64,000 nt of DNA from Cloacimonetes bacterium UBA5614. GTDB taxonomy: Bacteria; Cloacimonadota; Cloacimonadia; Cloacimonadales; Cloacimonadaceae. Position numbers and translations under genes: made by a program. This document shows positions 34,923-44,040 of this stretch, piece by piece. The notes beneath the pieces were generated by a model. That model saw nothing but the letters and a program-made list of their open reading frames with translations. It had not been told where the DNA came from and ran no database searches. Every line of letters starts with the position of its first letter. Position 1 is the first letter of the stretch. Where the stretch lies: NCBI GenBank assembly GCA_002424605.1, contig DIKQ01000013.1, forward strand, positions 186,001 through 250,000. Reading direction: 5' to 3'.

Positions 34923-35915
34923 ATGCCTTCAATTTTACCACTCGTTCAGTTGGGGATTAATTACATAACCTACATCTTTGCATCTCAGAAAATCAACTGG
35001 AGTTTTGTAAATGAAACCGATAGTACTCCTTTTTTGCCTGAAGCCCAAAGAAACATCCTGTTAGAAAACAAGACACTACTTACATTTTCAGACGGCAATG
35101 CAGGAATTCTTGCACCAAGTTTTTTCTTTTTACCTGCTTATTTGAATTTGGATACACAAGAAAAGAATACCGAGTATTATTCACAATTATCTGATGCTGT
35201 AGCATCCGAAAACTGGTCTGAATTAGAAAATCGATATCAATCAGAACTTAAACATATCAGAGAGTTTTATCCTAATTTTTTAACGGAAATTGACAATTCA
35301 AAACCAGGCGTATATTTAGCTGATATTGTTAAGGATATTGGCATGGTATTCATGACCAATTTTACTGAATATACAACAAAGCATTGGGAGCAGGAAAAAG
35401 CATATCTTGAAAGAATAGCCAAACTCATACCGAGTTTGTGGGAAGGAGTAGACATTATATCTATATGGGAAAAAAAGACTGGATTATGTTTTTCAGCAGA
35501 GAACTATAAAATACTACTAGTAAGCGCAATGCAGAATGGACCTAATGCAAACAGCCTGGCTTATGACACGAACACATTCTCTGCAGGTGATGGTGCTGAT
35601 ATGCTTTATTATTATAAGCATTTCATTTCTCATGAAATAGGAACTCATTTGGTGCTACCCTATACTGTAAGCAAAATGACTAATCCCGATACGGTTTATC
35701 AAGCATATATCGCAATGGAAAACCTTGCAGCGTATATAAATAATCAACTATTCCAGTTTACTGAATATTCTATTTTTGATGAAGAGTATTATCATTATAA
35801 TTATTTCCAAACTTTATACACAAAACTGCAAAAAAAACACCCTAACTCTGATGTTATTATGCTTTTTGAGATGGCATTAAAACAAGCAGTATCTGATGGT
35901 ATTAGTAATAAATAG
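34923..35915 (+). CDS. AT-rich orphan protein with an HExxxH motif (possible metallopeptidase)
   Basis: The 330-residue product starts with AAGGAG 7 bases upstream, has no signal peptide and is visibly AT-rich against its neighbours. I recognise no full-length family. One striking motif is HEIGTH (H237, E238, H242) followed by a Glu in YIAMENLAAY (E266). HExxxH with a downstream Glu is the zinc site of DUF1704/MATCAP-type tyrosine carboxypeptidases, where HEIGTH also occurs. The rest of the protein does not obviously match. It is co-oriented after the flavoprotein gene by 24 bases but looks acquired. Confidence 0.5.
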   Translation: MPSILPLVQLGINYITYIFASQKINWSFVNETDSTPFLPEAQRNILLENKTLLTFSDGNAGILAPSFFFLPAYLNLDTQEKNTEYYSQLSDAVASENWSELENRYQSELKHIREFYPNFLTEIDNSKPGVYLADIVKDIGMVFMTNFTEYTTKHWEQEKAYLERIAKLIPSLWEGVDIISIWEKKTGLCFSAENYKILLVSAMQNGPNANSLAYDTNTFSAGDGADMLYYYKHFISHEIGTHLVLPYTVSKMTNPDTVYQAYIAMENLAAYINNQLFQFTEYSIFDEEYYHYNYFQTLYTKLQKKHPNSDVIMLFEMALKQAVSDGISNK

Positions 35916-35930
35916 GAGGTAATTTAACTT

Positions 35931-37016
35931 TTATTCAGTTACTTCCCGATACAGATTTGCCTTTTTGATATTATCCACCATTTGGTTGAAATCCACGCCT
36001 GTCTTTTCCAGCAATTCCCTGATGTATTCTTCCGGAACGCTTTGCACTCTGGTTACCCTTGCCAAGGCTTCCTCCCGGCTGATTTGCCCGTCCCGGATAA
36101 GGTTGCTGATGAGCCCGCTCTGTTCGTTGTAACCCAAAGTGTGCTTATGCAGATAGCCCTTCAGGAAAGCCAGCAGGCAGTCTGACCTCCAGGTGCTTAC
36201 CCCCTGGGTGCTGAGTGTCCAGTGGGCATCGTTTTTCAGGGTTTCCTCTATGAATTTCTCGTCCCAGTGGATGTAGTTATAAAAGGGAGAAATTAGAGAG
36301 ATGCCCTGTTTCTGAAGCTTTTTTTCATAATGCTTGCCATAGAATGCCGCATATTCCATAAAAAAGATATACATATTGTAGGGATTGATAATCCAGCGCG
36401 GATTACGCAACAGGTGGCTGAGGATGCCGACAACCAGTGACAGCTTGCCCTTGCCGTTGGGATTGAGCCGGAAGAGCTTTTCCTTAAAGGGATTGGGTTC
36501 CAGGGGTGAAGCGCCGTCCACCAGCACCCGCGCCCCGTATTCCTGCATAACCTGGTAAAGGGTCTTTCTCAGTCCGAAACGGCAGCCGTTGCAGAGGGCA
36601 ATGATCAGCGCCGGGTCCGGCTGTCTGGACCATGCCTTCAGGTTGCGCGGAAAGGAATATTCCAGATATCTGTGCTTGCGGATTACCAGTTCCACCCCAA
36701 ACTCATCGGCGATGCTCCTGACGTTGTCAATGGCGTCCCGGCTCATATAGCCGTTGTCTATCGTAATGGCAAGCACCTTCAGCCCCAGCACCCGGCTCAG
36801 GTAATAGACCAGGAAAGAGCTGTCCCTGCCGCCGCTGAATCCGATGGCAACGTCGTATTTTGACCCCTTTGACCTCTCCAGGATGTCTGCTTTCAGCTTT
36901 TCCGCACCCTGGTAATGCCCGGGTTCAAACTCATGGCAAAAGTTGCAGGTTCCGTCCGTATCCGTTTCAATGCCCGGATAATCCAACGGCAAAATGCATC
37001 TGCTGCAGCGTTCCAT
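35931..37016 (-). CDS. PP-loop ATPase related to N-acetyl sugar amidotransferases
   Basis: The start is ATG 37016, with GTGGAGG just upstream; the longer frame enters the M6 protease gene. The 361-residue product begins with a four-cysteine zinc ribbon (C4, C7, C24, C27: MERCSRCILPLDYPGIETD) and then the PP-loop SGGRDSS (residues 61-67). That combination is typical of WbpG/PseA-like N-acetyl sugar amidotransferases, which use ammonia from a HisH-like partner, but no partner gene or sugar cluster is present. A tRNA-thiolation role is an alternative. It follows the M6 protease gene by 13 bases. Confidence 0.75.
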   Translation of the reverse strand: MERCSRCILPLDYPGIETDTDGTCNFCHEFEPGHYQGAEKLKADILERSKGSKYDVAIGFSGGRDSSFLVYYLSRVLGLKVLAITIDNGYMSRDAIDNVRSIADEFGVELVIRKHRYLEYSFPRNLKAWSRQPDPALIIALCNGCRFGLRKTLYQVMQEYGARVLVDGASPLEPNPFKEKLFRLNPNGKGKLSLVVGILSHLLRNPRWIINPYNMYIFFMEYAAFYGKHYEKKLQKQGISLISPFYNYIHWDEKFIEETLKNDAHWTLSTQGVSTWRSDCLLAFLKGYLHKHTLGYNEQSGLISNLIRDGQISREEALARVTRVQSVPEEYIRELLEKTGVDFNQMVDNIKKANLYREVTE

Positions 37017-37029
37017 CCTCCACTCCCTA

Positions 37030-39609
37030 TTACTGATTGCCTGTTTTAACTGCCTTGAGGATGAGCGGTTTACCGCTTCCGCTCTGCAGTCGGATGAGAT
37101 AGATACCGGTAGAAGCCGGTGCACCGTTATCTCCTGAGCCGTCCCACTTAACGGCATGATTTCCCTTTGTCTTTGTGCCGGCAAGCAAGGTCTTCACTTT
37201 TTGTCCTTTGATGTTATACACGGCAAGGTTGGTCTGCGCATCCTTTGGCATTGAAAAAACTATATCAAGCTCTCCAGAAAACGGATTAGGGTAACATGAT
37301 ATGGAAAGAGCAACGGGTATTTCCGTGATTTCGGGATTTCCCACATAGGGTGACTGGAGTTTCAGCCCGATATCCGCCGCTCCCAGCATACCCCTGCCCA
37401 GGGCATCAGTCCAGGGCCGGTCCGGTTCCGTTAGCCATGTGTGGCCGATTATCCCGTTAATATCAAAACGGATTTTCTGGTATTCATACAGATTTATTAT
37501 CAGCGCAATCTTACCATTCAGGACCAGCGGATTTTCATATTCTATCTCCTGGTGCGAGCCATAAGGAACGACAAAGTCGCCCAGGCTAAGCAGCGTCTGG
37601 GTGGTAATCAGCCCGTTGGCAAAGCGGTTGATTTTGGCAGAAACCAGACCGGGCACAGCCGGGTTGCCCCAGATGTCGTCTTCCAGATGCACTGCCAGGC
37701 CTTTCACCACATAATCCTCATCGCCCAAATCCAGGTCAATCGCCACCTGGATGGGAAGCGTCCCCCTGCCGTAGGAGGCATAGACCGGATTATCAGTAGT
37801 CCAGGTAAACCAGTTCTGCTGTTGCGGGTCAACCACTCGGAAACGGGAACGGCGTGATGAAATCTGTCCCGAGGAAGTCGTAGCAGCAACCACCAATTCA
37901 TGATACCCGGCATCGGCTTCACCTGCCACCCATTCACAGTTGTAGGGCGCTTCACTGTCCGTGGAAAGCGGGATTCCATCCAGAGAAAAAGTCACTTGTG
38001 TCACTGTGCTCTGGTATGCGGATGCCGTTGCGGAAAAGATGTGGTTTGTTGTAGTAAGGACCTGTCCATCCGCCGGATAGACCGAGGTGATTTGCGGTGG
38101 CAGGACACCCATGTTGTAATCAAAGAAAAAGCTGATGGTTTCACCGCACTGGCTGATGCTGTTGATTTTAATGTGAGCCAGAGAACCATTCAGCAATATG
38201 CAGTTGGGATTGGTGAAGTCATTGAATTCGGTCCGGTAATTCTCCGCACTGAAGTTTGCCAGCGCGATGTCGCCGTTCACAGTTGCCGTTCCATTGGGAC
38301 GGTAGATGTAAACCTCGTCGGGGGGGCCGTCTGAATTGCCGTTTAAATAGGAATTCACGCGGTAAATCAGCAGACCGGAGTCCGGCAGGTTCTGTTCAAA
38401 GACGTCACTGCCTTTTTTGCGGTATTCCAGGTAGATGGCTTCGCCCGGCTGTCCAGGAACATCAATCTTATACAATGAGTTGGTTGGCGAAGTGACCGGA
38501 TTGAGCGTATAGGTGCCCGCGCCCATCAGTTCTTCCGCCGGAGGAAGCCAGCCACCATATTTCATTTTAATGTAAGCGCCCATATGCCCGAAGCCGGATT
38601 CCATGATGTCCCAGCAGCCAACAGGAGAAACGCCGTTGAAGGTGTAGTGGTAAAGGTCGGGAGCGCCGATGGAATGGAACATCTCGTGGCAGATGGTGCG
38701 CACTTCGTTCTGGTTTTCCGGCTGGAAAGTGAAATCCCACACCAGCTTCCCGTTTATGTAAGCATCGGTTGAATACAGCGCCCAGCGATGTGCCCACAGC
38801 AGTTCCGCCCAGGCGGTATGCGGTCCTCTGATAACAAAGCAGACGTTATCCACATATCCATCGTTGTCCGCATCAATGTTCAGCGAAGCGGGAATCTGCG
38901 AAGCAACTGCTGTTACGGCATTGGCAAGCAGCGTATGCTCCCTGTAGGTACGGTCATAACTGTCCTGGTAACCGATGGGGTTGGTCACGGGATTGTAGGG
39001 GACATAGTAGTTGCGCGGATGGCTGTCCAGATAGGAGAGATTTAAATCCGGTGGACTGGACGGATAAAAAGCAGTGATGATATCTAACTGGTTATAACTC
39101 GCCTTGCGGAAGTAGTTGCGCTGTGATGCGGAGTTTTCTTCCACGGAATTGAACTTTTCCTCATAATAGGAGCGTGGCTGGGCAAACTCTGTCTGGTCGG
39201 AAAAACGGATCAGGATGCAGAGGTTATTCACCGTTCCCGTCTGCGGAGTGCGGATTTCCGGATTGCCGTGCCTGCGCATGAATTCCGCTCTGGCTTTGTA
39301 TTCAGCTTCGGAGATGTTGAGGTTGGGAACAATGCTCCGGGTCGAGGGACTGCCATCGCCAGGTTTCAGGGTGGAAGGTATCAGTTCTTCCCCGGCTTTT
39401 TCAGCATAATAAAAATATCCGTCAGTCCTGCTCTGGATAATGGTATAACCATCAGTATCATGCAGACGGTTGGCAAATTCGTCTCCGCTGGACAGCAGGT
39501 GCAGGACCGTCCCGTCCGGTTGGACAACCTCGGTCGGAAGGTTTTCCAGATAGGCGGCAGTCAGCATTACCGGTAGCAGCAACAGCAACGACCATAGTAT
39601 TGTGCGCAT
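37030..39609 (-). CDS. Secreted M6-family metalloprotease with FlgD-like C-terminus
   Basis: The 859-residue product has a signal peptide (1-19), a propeptide, and an M6 (InhA-like) catalytic domain with HEMFHSIGAPD: H308, E309 and H312 form the HExxH and D318 the third ligand (HExxHxxGxxD). Beta domains follow, including an Ig-like segment at about 505-590 (TSVYPADGQVL), and the FlgD-like sorting domain ends it (SCYPNPFSGE, YNIKGQKVKTL, TGIYLIRL). Extracellular protein degradation is the likely role. A TTGCAT/CATGAT pair with a 17-base spacer upstream of 39609 on the minus strand is a possible promoter. Confidence 0.85.
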   Translation of the reverse strand: MRTILWSLLLLLPVMLTAAYLENLPTEVVQPDGTVLHLLSSGDEFANRLHDTDGYTIIQSRTDGYFYYAEKAGEELIPSTLKPGDGSPSTRSIVPNLNISEAEYKARAEFMRRHGNPEIRTPQTGTVNNLCILIRFSDQTEFAQPRSYYEEKFNSVEENSASQRNYFRKASYNQLDIITAFYPSSPPDLNLSYLDSHPRNYYVPYNPVTNPIGYQDSYDRTYREHTLLANAVTAVASQIPASLNIDADNDGYVDNVCFVIRGPHTAWAELLWAHRWALYSTDAYINGKLVWDFTFQPENQNEVRTICHEMFHSIGAPDLYHYTFNGVSPVGCWDIMESGFGHMGAYIKMKYGGWLPPAEELMGAGTYTLNPVTSPTNSLYKIDVPGQPGEAIYLEYRKKGSDVFEQNLPDSGLLIYRVNSYLNGNSDGPPDEVYIYRPNGTATVNGDIALANFSAENYRTEFNDFTNPNCILLNGSLAHIKINSISQCGETISFFFDYNMGVLPPQITSVYPADGQVLTTTNHIFSATASAYQSTVTQVTFSLDGIPLSTDSEAPYNCEWVAGEADAGYHELVVAATTSSGQISSRRSRFRVVDPQQQNWFTWTTDNPVYASYGRGTLPIQVAIDLDLGDEDYVVKGLAVHLEDDIWGNPAVPGLVSAKINRFANGLITTQTLLSLGDFVVPYGSHQEIEYENPLVLNGKIALIINLYEYQKIRFDINGIIGHTWLTEPDRPWTDALGRGMLGAADIGLKLQSPYVGNPEITEIPVALSISCYPNPFSGELDIVFSMPKDAQTNLAVYNIKGQKVKTLLAGTKTKGNHAVKWDGSGDNGAPASTGIYLIRLQSGSGKPLILKAVKTGNQ

Positions 39610-39803
39610 AATCTCTCCTTATCGGGCAGCGCGGTTTTTAAGTGCAAACATCATGCCGAATTCCGCAAAATTATGCAAGTTATTTGTTTTGGGACGTTAA
39701 ATACTTGACAATGAAACGATGGTCATTCAATGTCCTCTAATGCGCTTATCGCTTTATCCAAGCGCTCAATCCCGAAAGCTAAAAGACAGTCAGGCAGATT
39801 GAT

Positions 39804-41192
39804 ATGGATAAAAAACGATTATACATCCTCGGCGAGATGCCCGTCCGCAAAGCGATTATCACACTGGCGCTGCCCACTGTCGTAAGCATGCTTGTCCAGG
39901 TTTTTTACAATATTACTGACACCTTTTTTATCGGCAAGCTGAACGACCCCTACCAACTGGCAGCCGTCAGCATCTGTATGCCTCTTTTTATGATGCTGGT
40001 CTCAATTTCCGGGATTTTCGGCAACGGCGGAGCATCCTATCTGTCCCGACAATTGGGTAAAAAGGACTATGAGGGTGCGCGTGAAACTTCCACTGTCACC
40101 ATCGTCTTCTGTTTTGCCACTTCCCTGCTGGTAGCCATTATCGGCCTGATTTTTATCAAACCCATTCTCCACCTGGCAGGAGCCAGCGCCACTTCCATGC
40201 CCTTTGCCCGGTCCTACCTGAGCATCGTTCTGGGCGGCTCTTCCATTTTGATGCTGAATTTCACCATTGCCATGCTCCTGAGGGCGGAAGGCTCTGCCAA
40301 AGCCGTTATGAAGGGCAACCTGCTGGGCACCATTGTCAATATTGCGCTTGACCCCGTTTTCATCTTCCTGCTGGGCATGGGAGTTGCCGGAGCGGGAATC
40401 GCCACCATTATCGGCGCAGGCTGCAGTCTGCTCTATCTGCTTTCCTTCTATTTCAGGCGCAATAGCCTGGCGATGCCTTCCCTGCGTTACCTGAAGCCCC
40501 GCTGGGTTACCTTCCGCGAAATATTTAAAATCGGCATCCCTGCCTCGCTGTCCCAGATTATGATGAGCATCGGAAATTCCATCAGTTTCGGAGTGGCTGC
40601 CGGTTACGGGGACGTGGCTGTGGCGGCTTTCGGAGTGGTCTGGCGAGTGATGAGCCTGCCCGTTTTCGTTATGATAGGCCTGTCCATCGGACTCCAGCCT
40701 TTGGTGGGATACAGCTACGGAGCCAACAACCACCGCCGGCTAAAGAAATCCGTCCGTACCGCCCTGGCGATTTCCGGCTTTCTCGCCGCTTTTTTCCTTG
40801 CTTTGTTTCTGCTGTTCCCCCGAGCTTTGATAGCGGTTTTCATAAGTGACAGGGAAGTGGTGGAGATGGGCAGCAAGGTGCTGACGGCATTTACCATAGC
40901 CATTCCCTTCATTGCGCTCCAGATGCCGCTCATGACCTCCATCCAGGCGATGGGCAAGGGCTTGCCTTCCCTGATTATTGCCCTCTCGCGCAACGGACTG
41001 GTCTATATCCCTGCCGTTTACATCCTGAATTCTTTATTCGGATTTGACGGACTGGTCTTTGCCCTGCCGCTCTCCGACGTGATTTCCGCCCTCCTGGCTT
41101 TATTGCTGTTTGCCGGTATTTACAGGAAACTGAAGCACCATCCCGCTGAACCGGAAATCATGGAGCATGTCCTGGAGGACACGGTCAGCTAA
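39804..41192 (+). CDS. MATE-family efflux transporter
   Basis: The 462-residue product has twelve membrane helices in two MatE repeats. The N-terminal half opens with the family pattern PVRKAIITLALPTVVSMLVQ then YNITDTFFIGKL. MATE pumps export cationic drugs or metabolites using Na+ or H+. The Shine-Dalgarno sequence is weak. An inverted repeat GCGCTT/AAGCGC (39742-39765) lies in the 5' region and might regulate it. The gene is flanked by unrelated genes on the minus strand. Confidence 0.9.
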   Translation: MDKKRLYILGEMPVRKAIITLALPTVVSMLVQVFYNITDTFFIGKLNDPYQLAAVSICMPLFMMLVSISGIFGNGGASYLSRQLGKKDYEGARETSTVTIVFCFATSLLVAIIGLIFIKPILHLAGASATSMPFARSYLSIVLGGSSILMLNFTIAMLLRAEGSAKAVMKGNLLGTIVNIALDPVFIFLLGMGVAGAGIATIIGAGCSLLYLLSFYFRRNSLAMPSLRYLKPRWVTFREIFKIGIPASLSQIMMSIGNSISFGVAAGYGDVAVAAFGVVWRVMSLPVFVMIGLSIGLQPLVGYSYGANNHRRLKKSVRTALAISGFLAAFFLALFLLFPRALIAVFISDREVVEMGSKVLTAFTIAIPFIALQMPLMTSIQAMGKGLPSLIIALSRNGLVYIPAVYILNSLFGFDGLVFALPLSDVISALLALLLFAGIYRKLKHHPAEPEIMEHVLEDTVS

Positions 41193-41213
41193 GTATTTAT
41201 TCTGCCCGGAGGA

Positions 41214-41969
41214 TTACTTTTCAGCTATCACCAGCATTTCAAAGTCGTCATGGGAAAGCTTGTCATCCCGGCTGAATGCGCCCAGCTTGCACCCGAAAAT
41301 CTCCACCATGGAAAAGCCCGCCTGACGCGTAATCCAGCTGATTTCACTCGGCACATAATAGCGTTCGCTGCATTGCAGGGTCAGCTTGTTGCCGTCATCA
41401 TCCGTCGCTTCATAGACAGAGTGGTCCCGGAAAGTCATCAGGTCAAAGCTGTTTTCCAGTGTTTTGGACACAACCCCATCGCTGTTGAGAAAGTCCTTCA
41501 CCGAGTGGAACAGCGGAAACAGTCCGTTGAGCGTGGTGAAAATCAGCTTTCCGCCGTCTTTGAGTGAACTGCAGGCATTGCACAGAATGCGGAAATTCAT
41601 CTCATCCGTTTCCATCAAAGGGAAAGCGCCTTCGCACAGCATGATTGCAATGTCAAACCCGCCGGCAAAATCAAACTCACGCGCATCTGCCTGCCGGAAA
41701 TCAATCTCCACACCTGCCAGAGCGGCATTTTTGCGCGCTTTTGCCAGCATTGATTCCGATAAGTCAATCCCCGTGACGGCATATCCCCGCTTGGAAAGCT
41801 CAATGCTGTGCCTGCCCGTTCCACAGCCGATATCCAGTATCAGGGCAGTTTTAATGAAATTTATCTCCCGCTCTATGAAGTCAGCTTCGCCTATCGTGCC
41901 GGTTGTAAATACTTCCTTTTCATAGCTTTCGCCAAAATTCTTGAACAAGTCTTCATACCATTGTGCCAT
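41214..41969 (-). CDS. Class I SAM-dependent methyltransferase
   Basis: The 251-residue product has motif I LILDIGCGTGRHSIELSKRG, then VTGIDLSESML, and IAIMLCEGAFPL at motif IV. It resembles Methyltransf_25/UbiE-like small-molecule methyltransferases. GGGAG precedes the ATG. It converges with the MATE gene, leaving 21 bases between stops, and context does not suggest a substrate. Confidence 0.85.
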   Translation of the reverse strand: MAQWYEDLFKNFGESYEKEVFTTGTIGEADFIEREINFIKTALILDIGCGTGRHSIELSKRGYAVTGIDLSESMLAKARKNAALAGVEIDFRQADAREFDFAGGFDIAIMLCEGAFPLMETDEMNFRILCNACSSLKDGGKLIFTTLNGLFPLFHSVKDFLNSDGVVSKTLENSFDLMTFRDHSVYEATDDDGNKLTLQCSERYYVPSEISWITRQAGFSMVEIFGCKLGAFSRDDKLSHDDFEMLVIAEK

Positions 41970-42048
41970 TTTGTTCTCCCTTTTGAGGTAAAATTCCGGA
42001 TTCCCCCTTCCGGTGTCAATCTAATAAAAACCAGGCATCTTCCTTAGA

Positions 42049-42130
42049 AGCATTACGGTATCATTACGGTACCATTGCGGTAGCATTGCGGTCAATGACC
42101 GTATTACTACCGCAATGGTACCGTAATGCT
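42049..42130. repeat. Palindrome built of 11-bp units, family B, copy 1
   Basis: Four left-hand units start at 42051, 42062, 42073 and 42084 (CATTACGGTAT, CATTACGGTAC, CATTGCGGTAG, CATTGCGGTCA). Three complementary units start at 42098, 42109 and 42120 (ACCGTATTACT, ACCGCAATGGT, ACCGTAATGCT). The period is exactly 11, about one DNA turn, and the whole is an inverted repeat. It lies between the methyltransferase start and the next gene's promoter. A second copy is at 51745-51804. Confidence 0.85.
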
Positions 42131-42188
42131 AAAGCAATCCTTTCAGGGGAAAAGAGAGAAACGGGCAGGGGCAGGGCAAGAAATCTGC

Positions 42189-42217
42189 TTGACAAATACC
42201 GGTCTGCTCAGATAAAT
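42189..42217 (+). promoter_or_regulatory. Promoter of the GLUG-repeat protein gene
   Basis: TTGACA (42189-42194), a 17-base spacer and ATAAAT (42212-42217) precede the gene. GGGGAGG lies 5 bases before the ATG at 42265. Confidence 0.55.
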
Positions 42218-42264
42218 AAATAAACCATCAGAAACAGCAAAAATACCTTGTCAGGGGAGGTCTG

Positions 42265-43737
42265 ATGACACTGAAAGTTAATAATGCAGCCGGCAAATTG
42301 TGGCTGGCCTGCCTGCTGCTGCTCGCCGTCAGCAGTTTGTTTTGCCAGTTTTCCGGAGGCACCGGAACTGTGGACGACCCCTTTCTGGTGGGCGATGTAT
42401 CGGACCTGAACAACATCAGGAACTACCTGAGCTATCATTACAAGCAGATTGCCAATATAAACCTGGATGTGCCGCCCTTCAATCAAGGCACCGGCTGGGT
42501 TCCCATCGGCACCTGGGTCTATTACAACGACCCGCAGAACGTGCCTTTCACCGGCAGCTACAACGGAAACGGCTACCTGATATCCAATCTTTTCATCGAT
42601 AACAGTGCCAATCCCACCAAAGCGCTGTTCGGCTTTACCCAAAACGCCTGGCTGTTCGGGGTTGCGCTTAGGAATATTTACGTGAATTGCAATTTCAGGG
42701 GGGCCGGACTGGTTGCCTACAGCTATAATTCCGACCTTGAAAAATGCACGGTGACGGGTCGCGTGACAGGCACCGGCAACTCCCTGGGCATGCTGGTGGC
42801 AGTCAGTGAGCTTACCAATATCCACCAATGCGCCGCAGACGGAGTCATGGACGGCGATGCTGATATGGTGGGCGGTCTGGTCGGCTTCAATAAATATCCT
42901 GCCACGATTTCAAATTCGTTCACCACCGGTCAAATCAGTGGTGATGAAAACGTGGGCGGACTGATTGGCTACAATATGTCTCAGGCAGGCTTAATCAGTT
43001 CATACTCCTCAGCGGATGTCTCGGGCAGGAACTACGTGGGCGGTCTGGTCGGGGTCAGCTATTCCAGCTGCACCTATTCCGATTCCTATGCTTTGGGAAC
43101 GGTCACCGGCACAAACTATGCAGGCGGGCTCATAGGCTTTGCTGCAACCTCCACGCTTTCCAACTGCTATTCCGTCGGAAGGGTTACCGCTTCGGTGGCT
43201 TATGGCGGACTGGTGGGCTCTCATACGCAAAGCACCGCCTCAAGCTGTTACTGGAACACAGAAACCTCGGAACTAACCAATTCCGCCTTGGGTGAAGGCA
43301 GGACCACGGATAACATGGTCTATCCCTTTGCTTCCGATACCTATATGGGCTGGGACTTTACCTATACCTGGACCTACGATGCGGAAGGCCTCATCAATGG
43401 CGGCTATCCCTTCCTGAATAATATGACGGTGGTCAGTTCCGAGCAAACTGCCCTGCCTCGTCCCGACCTCATGCTCAGTTCATATCCCAATCCGTTCAGA
43501 ACCTCTGCCATAATCGGTTTCAGCCTGCCTAAAAGCTCTGAAGCCAGCCTGGAAATCTTTAACCTGAAAGGGCAGAAAATCCGCACTCTGCACAGCGCGC
43601 TGCTTGCCAAAGGCGAGCACAGCTTTGCCTGGGATGGTAAAACCGACAAGGGTGAGCCCCTGCCCGGCGGAATCTATCTCTGCAGGCTGAAAGGCAACGG
43701 TTTTAGCTCAGTCCGTAAACTGACCCTGATGAAATAG
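42265..43737 (+). CDS. Secreted GLUG-repeat protein with FlgD-like C-terminus
   Basis: The 490-residue product has a signal peptide (LWLACLLLLAVSSLFCQ), a beta region with several GLUG repeats (GGLVGFNKYPATISNSFTTG; GGLIGYNMSQ; GGLVGVSYSSC; GGLIGFAATS; GGLVGSHTQ), and a C-terminal FlgD-like sorting domain (SYPNPFRTS, FNLKGQKIRTL, GGIYLCRL). GLUG motifs occur in surface adhesins and IgA-protease-type proteins. A surface-exposed adhesive role is likely. It heads a long co-oriented run. Confidence 0.8.
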   Translation: MTLKVNNAAGKLWLACLLLLAVSSLFCQFSGGTGTVDDPFLVGDVSDLNNIRNYLSYHYKQIANINLDVPPFNQGTGWVPIGTWVYYNDPQNVPFTGSYNGNGYLISNLFIDNSANPTKALFGFTQNAWLFGVALRNIYVNCNFRGAGLVAYSYNSDLEKCTVTGRVTGTGNSLGMLVAVSELTNIHQCAADGVMDGDADMVGGLVGFNKYPATISNSFTTGQISGDENVGGLIGYNMSQAGLISSYSSADVSGRNYVGGLVGVSYSSCTYSDSYALGTVTGTNYAGGLIGFAATSTLSNCYSVGRVTASVAYGGLVGSHTQSTASSCYWNTETSELTNSALGEGRTTDNMVYPFASDTYMGWDFTYTWTYDAEGLINGGYPFLNNMTVVSSEQTALPRPDLMLSSYPNPFRTSAIIGFSLPKSSEASLEIFNLKGQKIRTLHSALLAKGEHSFAWDGKTDKGEPLPGGIYLCRLKGNGFSSVRKLTLMK

Positions 43738-43828
43738 GCCGGGATTCGGCAGGTTCCGAACTTTACCTTTGACAAAAGCCTTCCATGCGCAATCGTGGAA
43801 ATACATTCCTAAAGAGGTGCAAGACAAT

Positions 43829-44026
43829 ATGAAACAAGACAAAAAAGACCGCCTGGGCTTAACGGCAGGCAACTACTGGCTGCTGCTGGCTGCAATCGTC
43901 ATGATTACGGCAGGTTACTTCATTATGTCCGCAGACGAAATCAGCATTTCCCCTCTGCTGCTGGTCATTGCCTACGTAGTGGTGATTCCTGTCGCTTTGC
44001 TGATACGCTTCAAAAAGAAAGACTGA
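43829..44026 (+). CDS. Small two-helix membrane protein (DUF3098-like)
   Basis: The start is ATG 43829; a GAGGTG site lies about 10 bases upstream, and a longer frame to 43769 has none. The 65-residue product has a charged N-terminus (MKQDKKDRLGL), a helix beginning NYWLLLAAIVMITAGYFIMS, a second helix and a basic end. The NYxLLLxxIxMIxxGYFIMS pattern resembles DUF3098. The function is unknown. It lies 14 bases before the DUF58 gene. Confidence 0.6.
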   Translation: MKQDKKDRLGLTAGNYWLLLAAIVMITAGYFIMSADEISISPLLLVIAYVVVIPVALLIRFKKKD

Positions 44027-44040
44027 ACCCGCCAAATTAA

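Noticed and set aside
42049..42130. Possible CRISPR-like array
   Set aside because: The 11-bp units have no spacers and form one inverted repeat, and there are no cas genes. It is a palindromic element.
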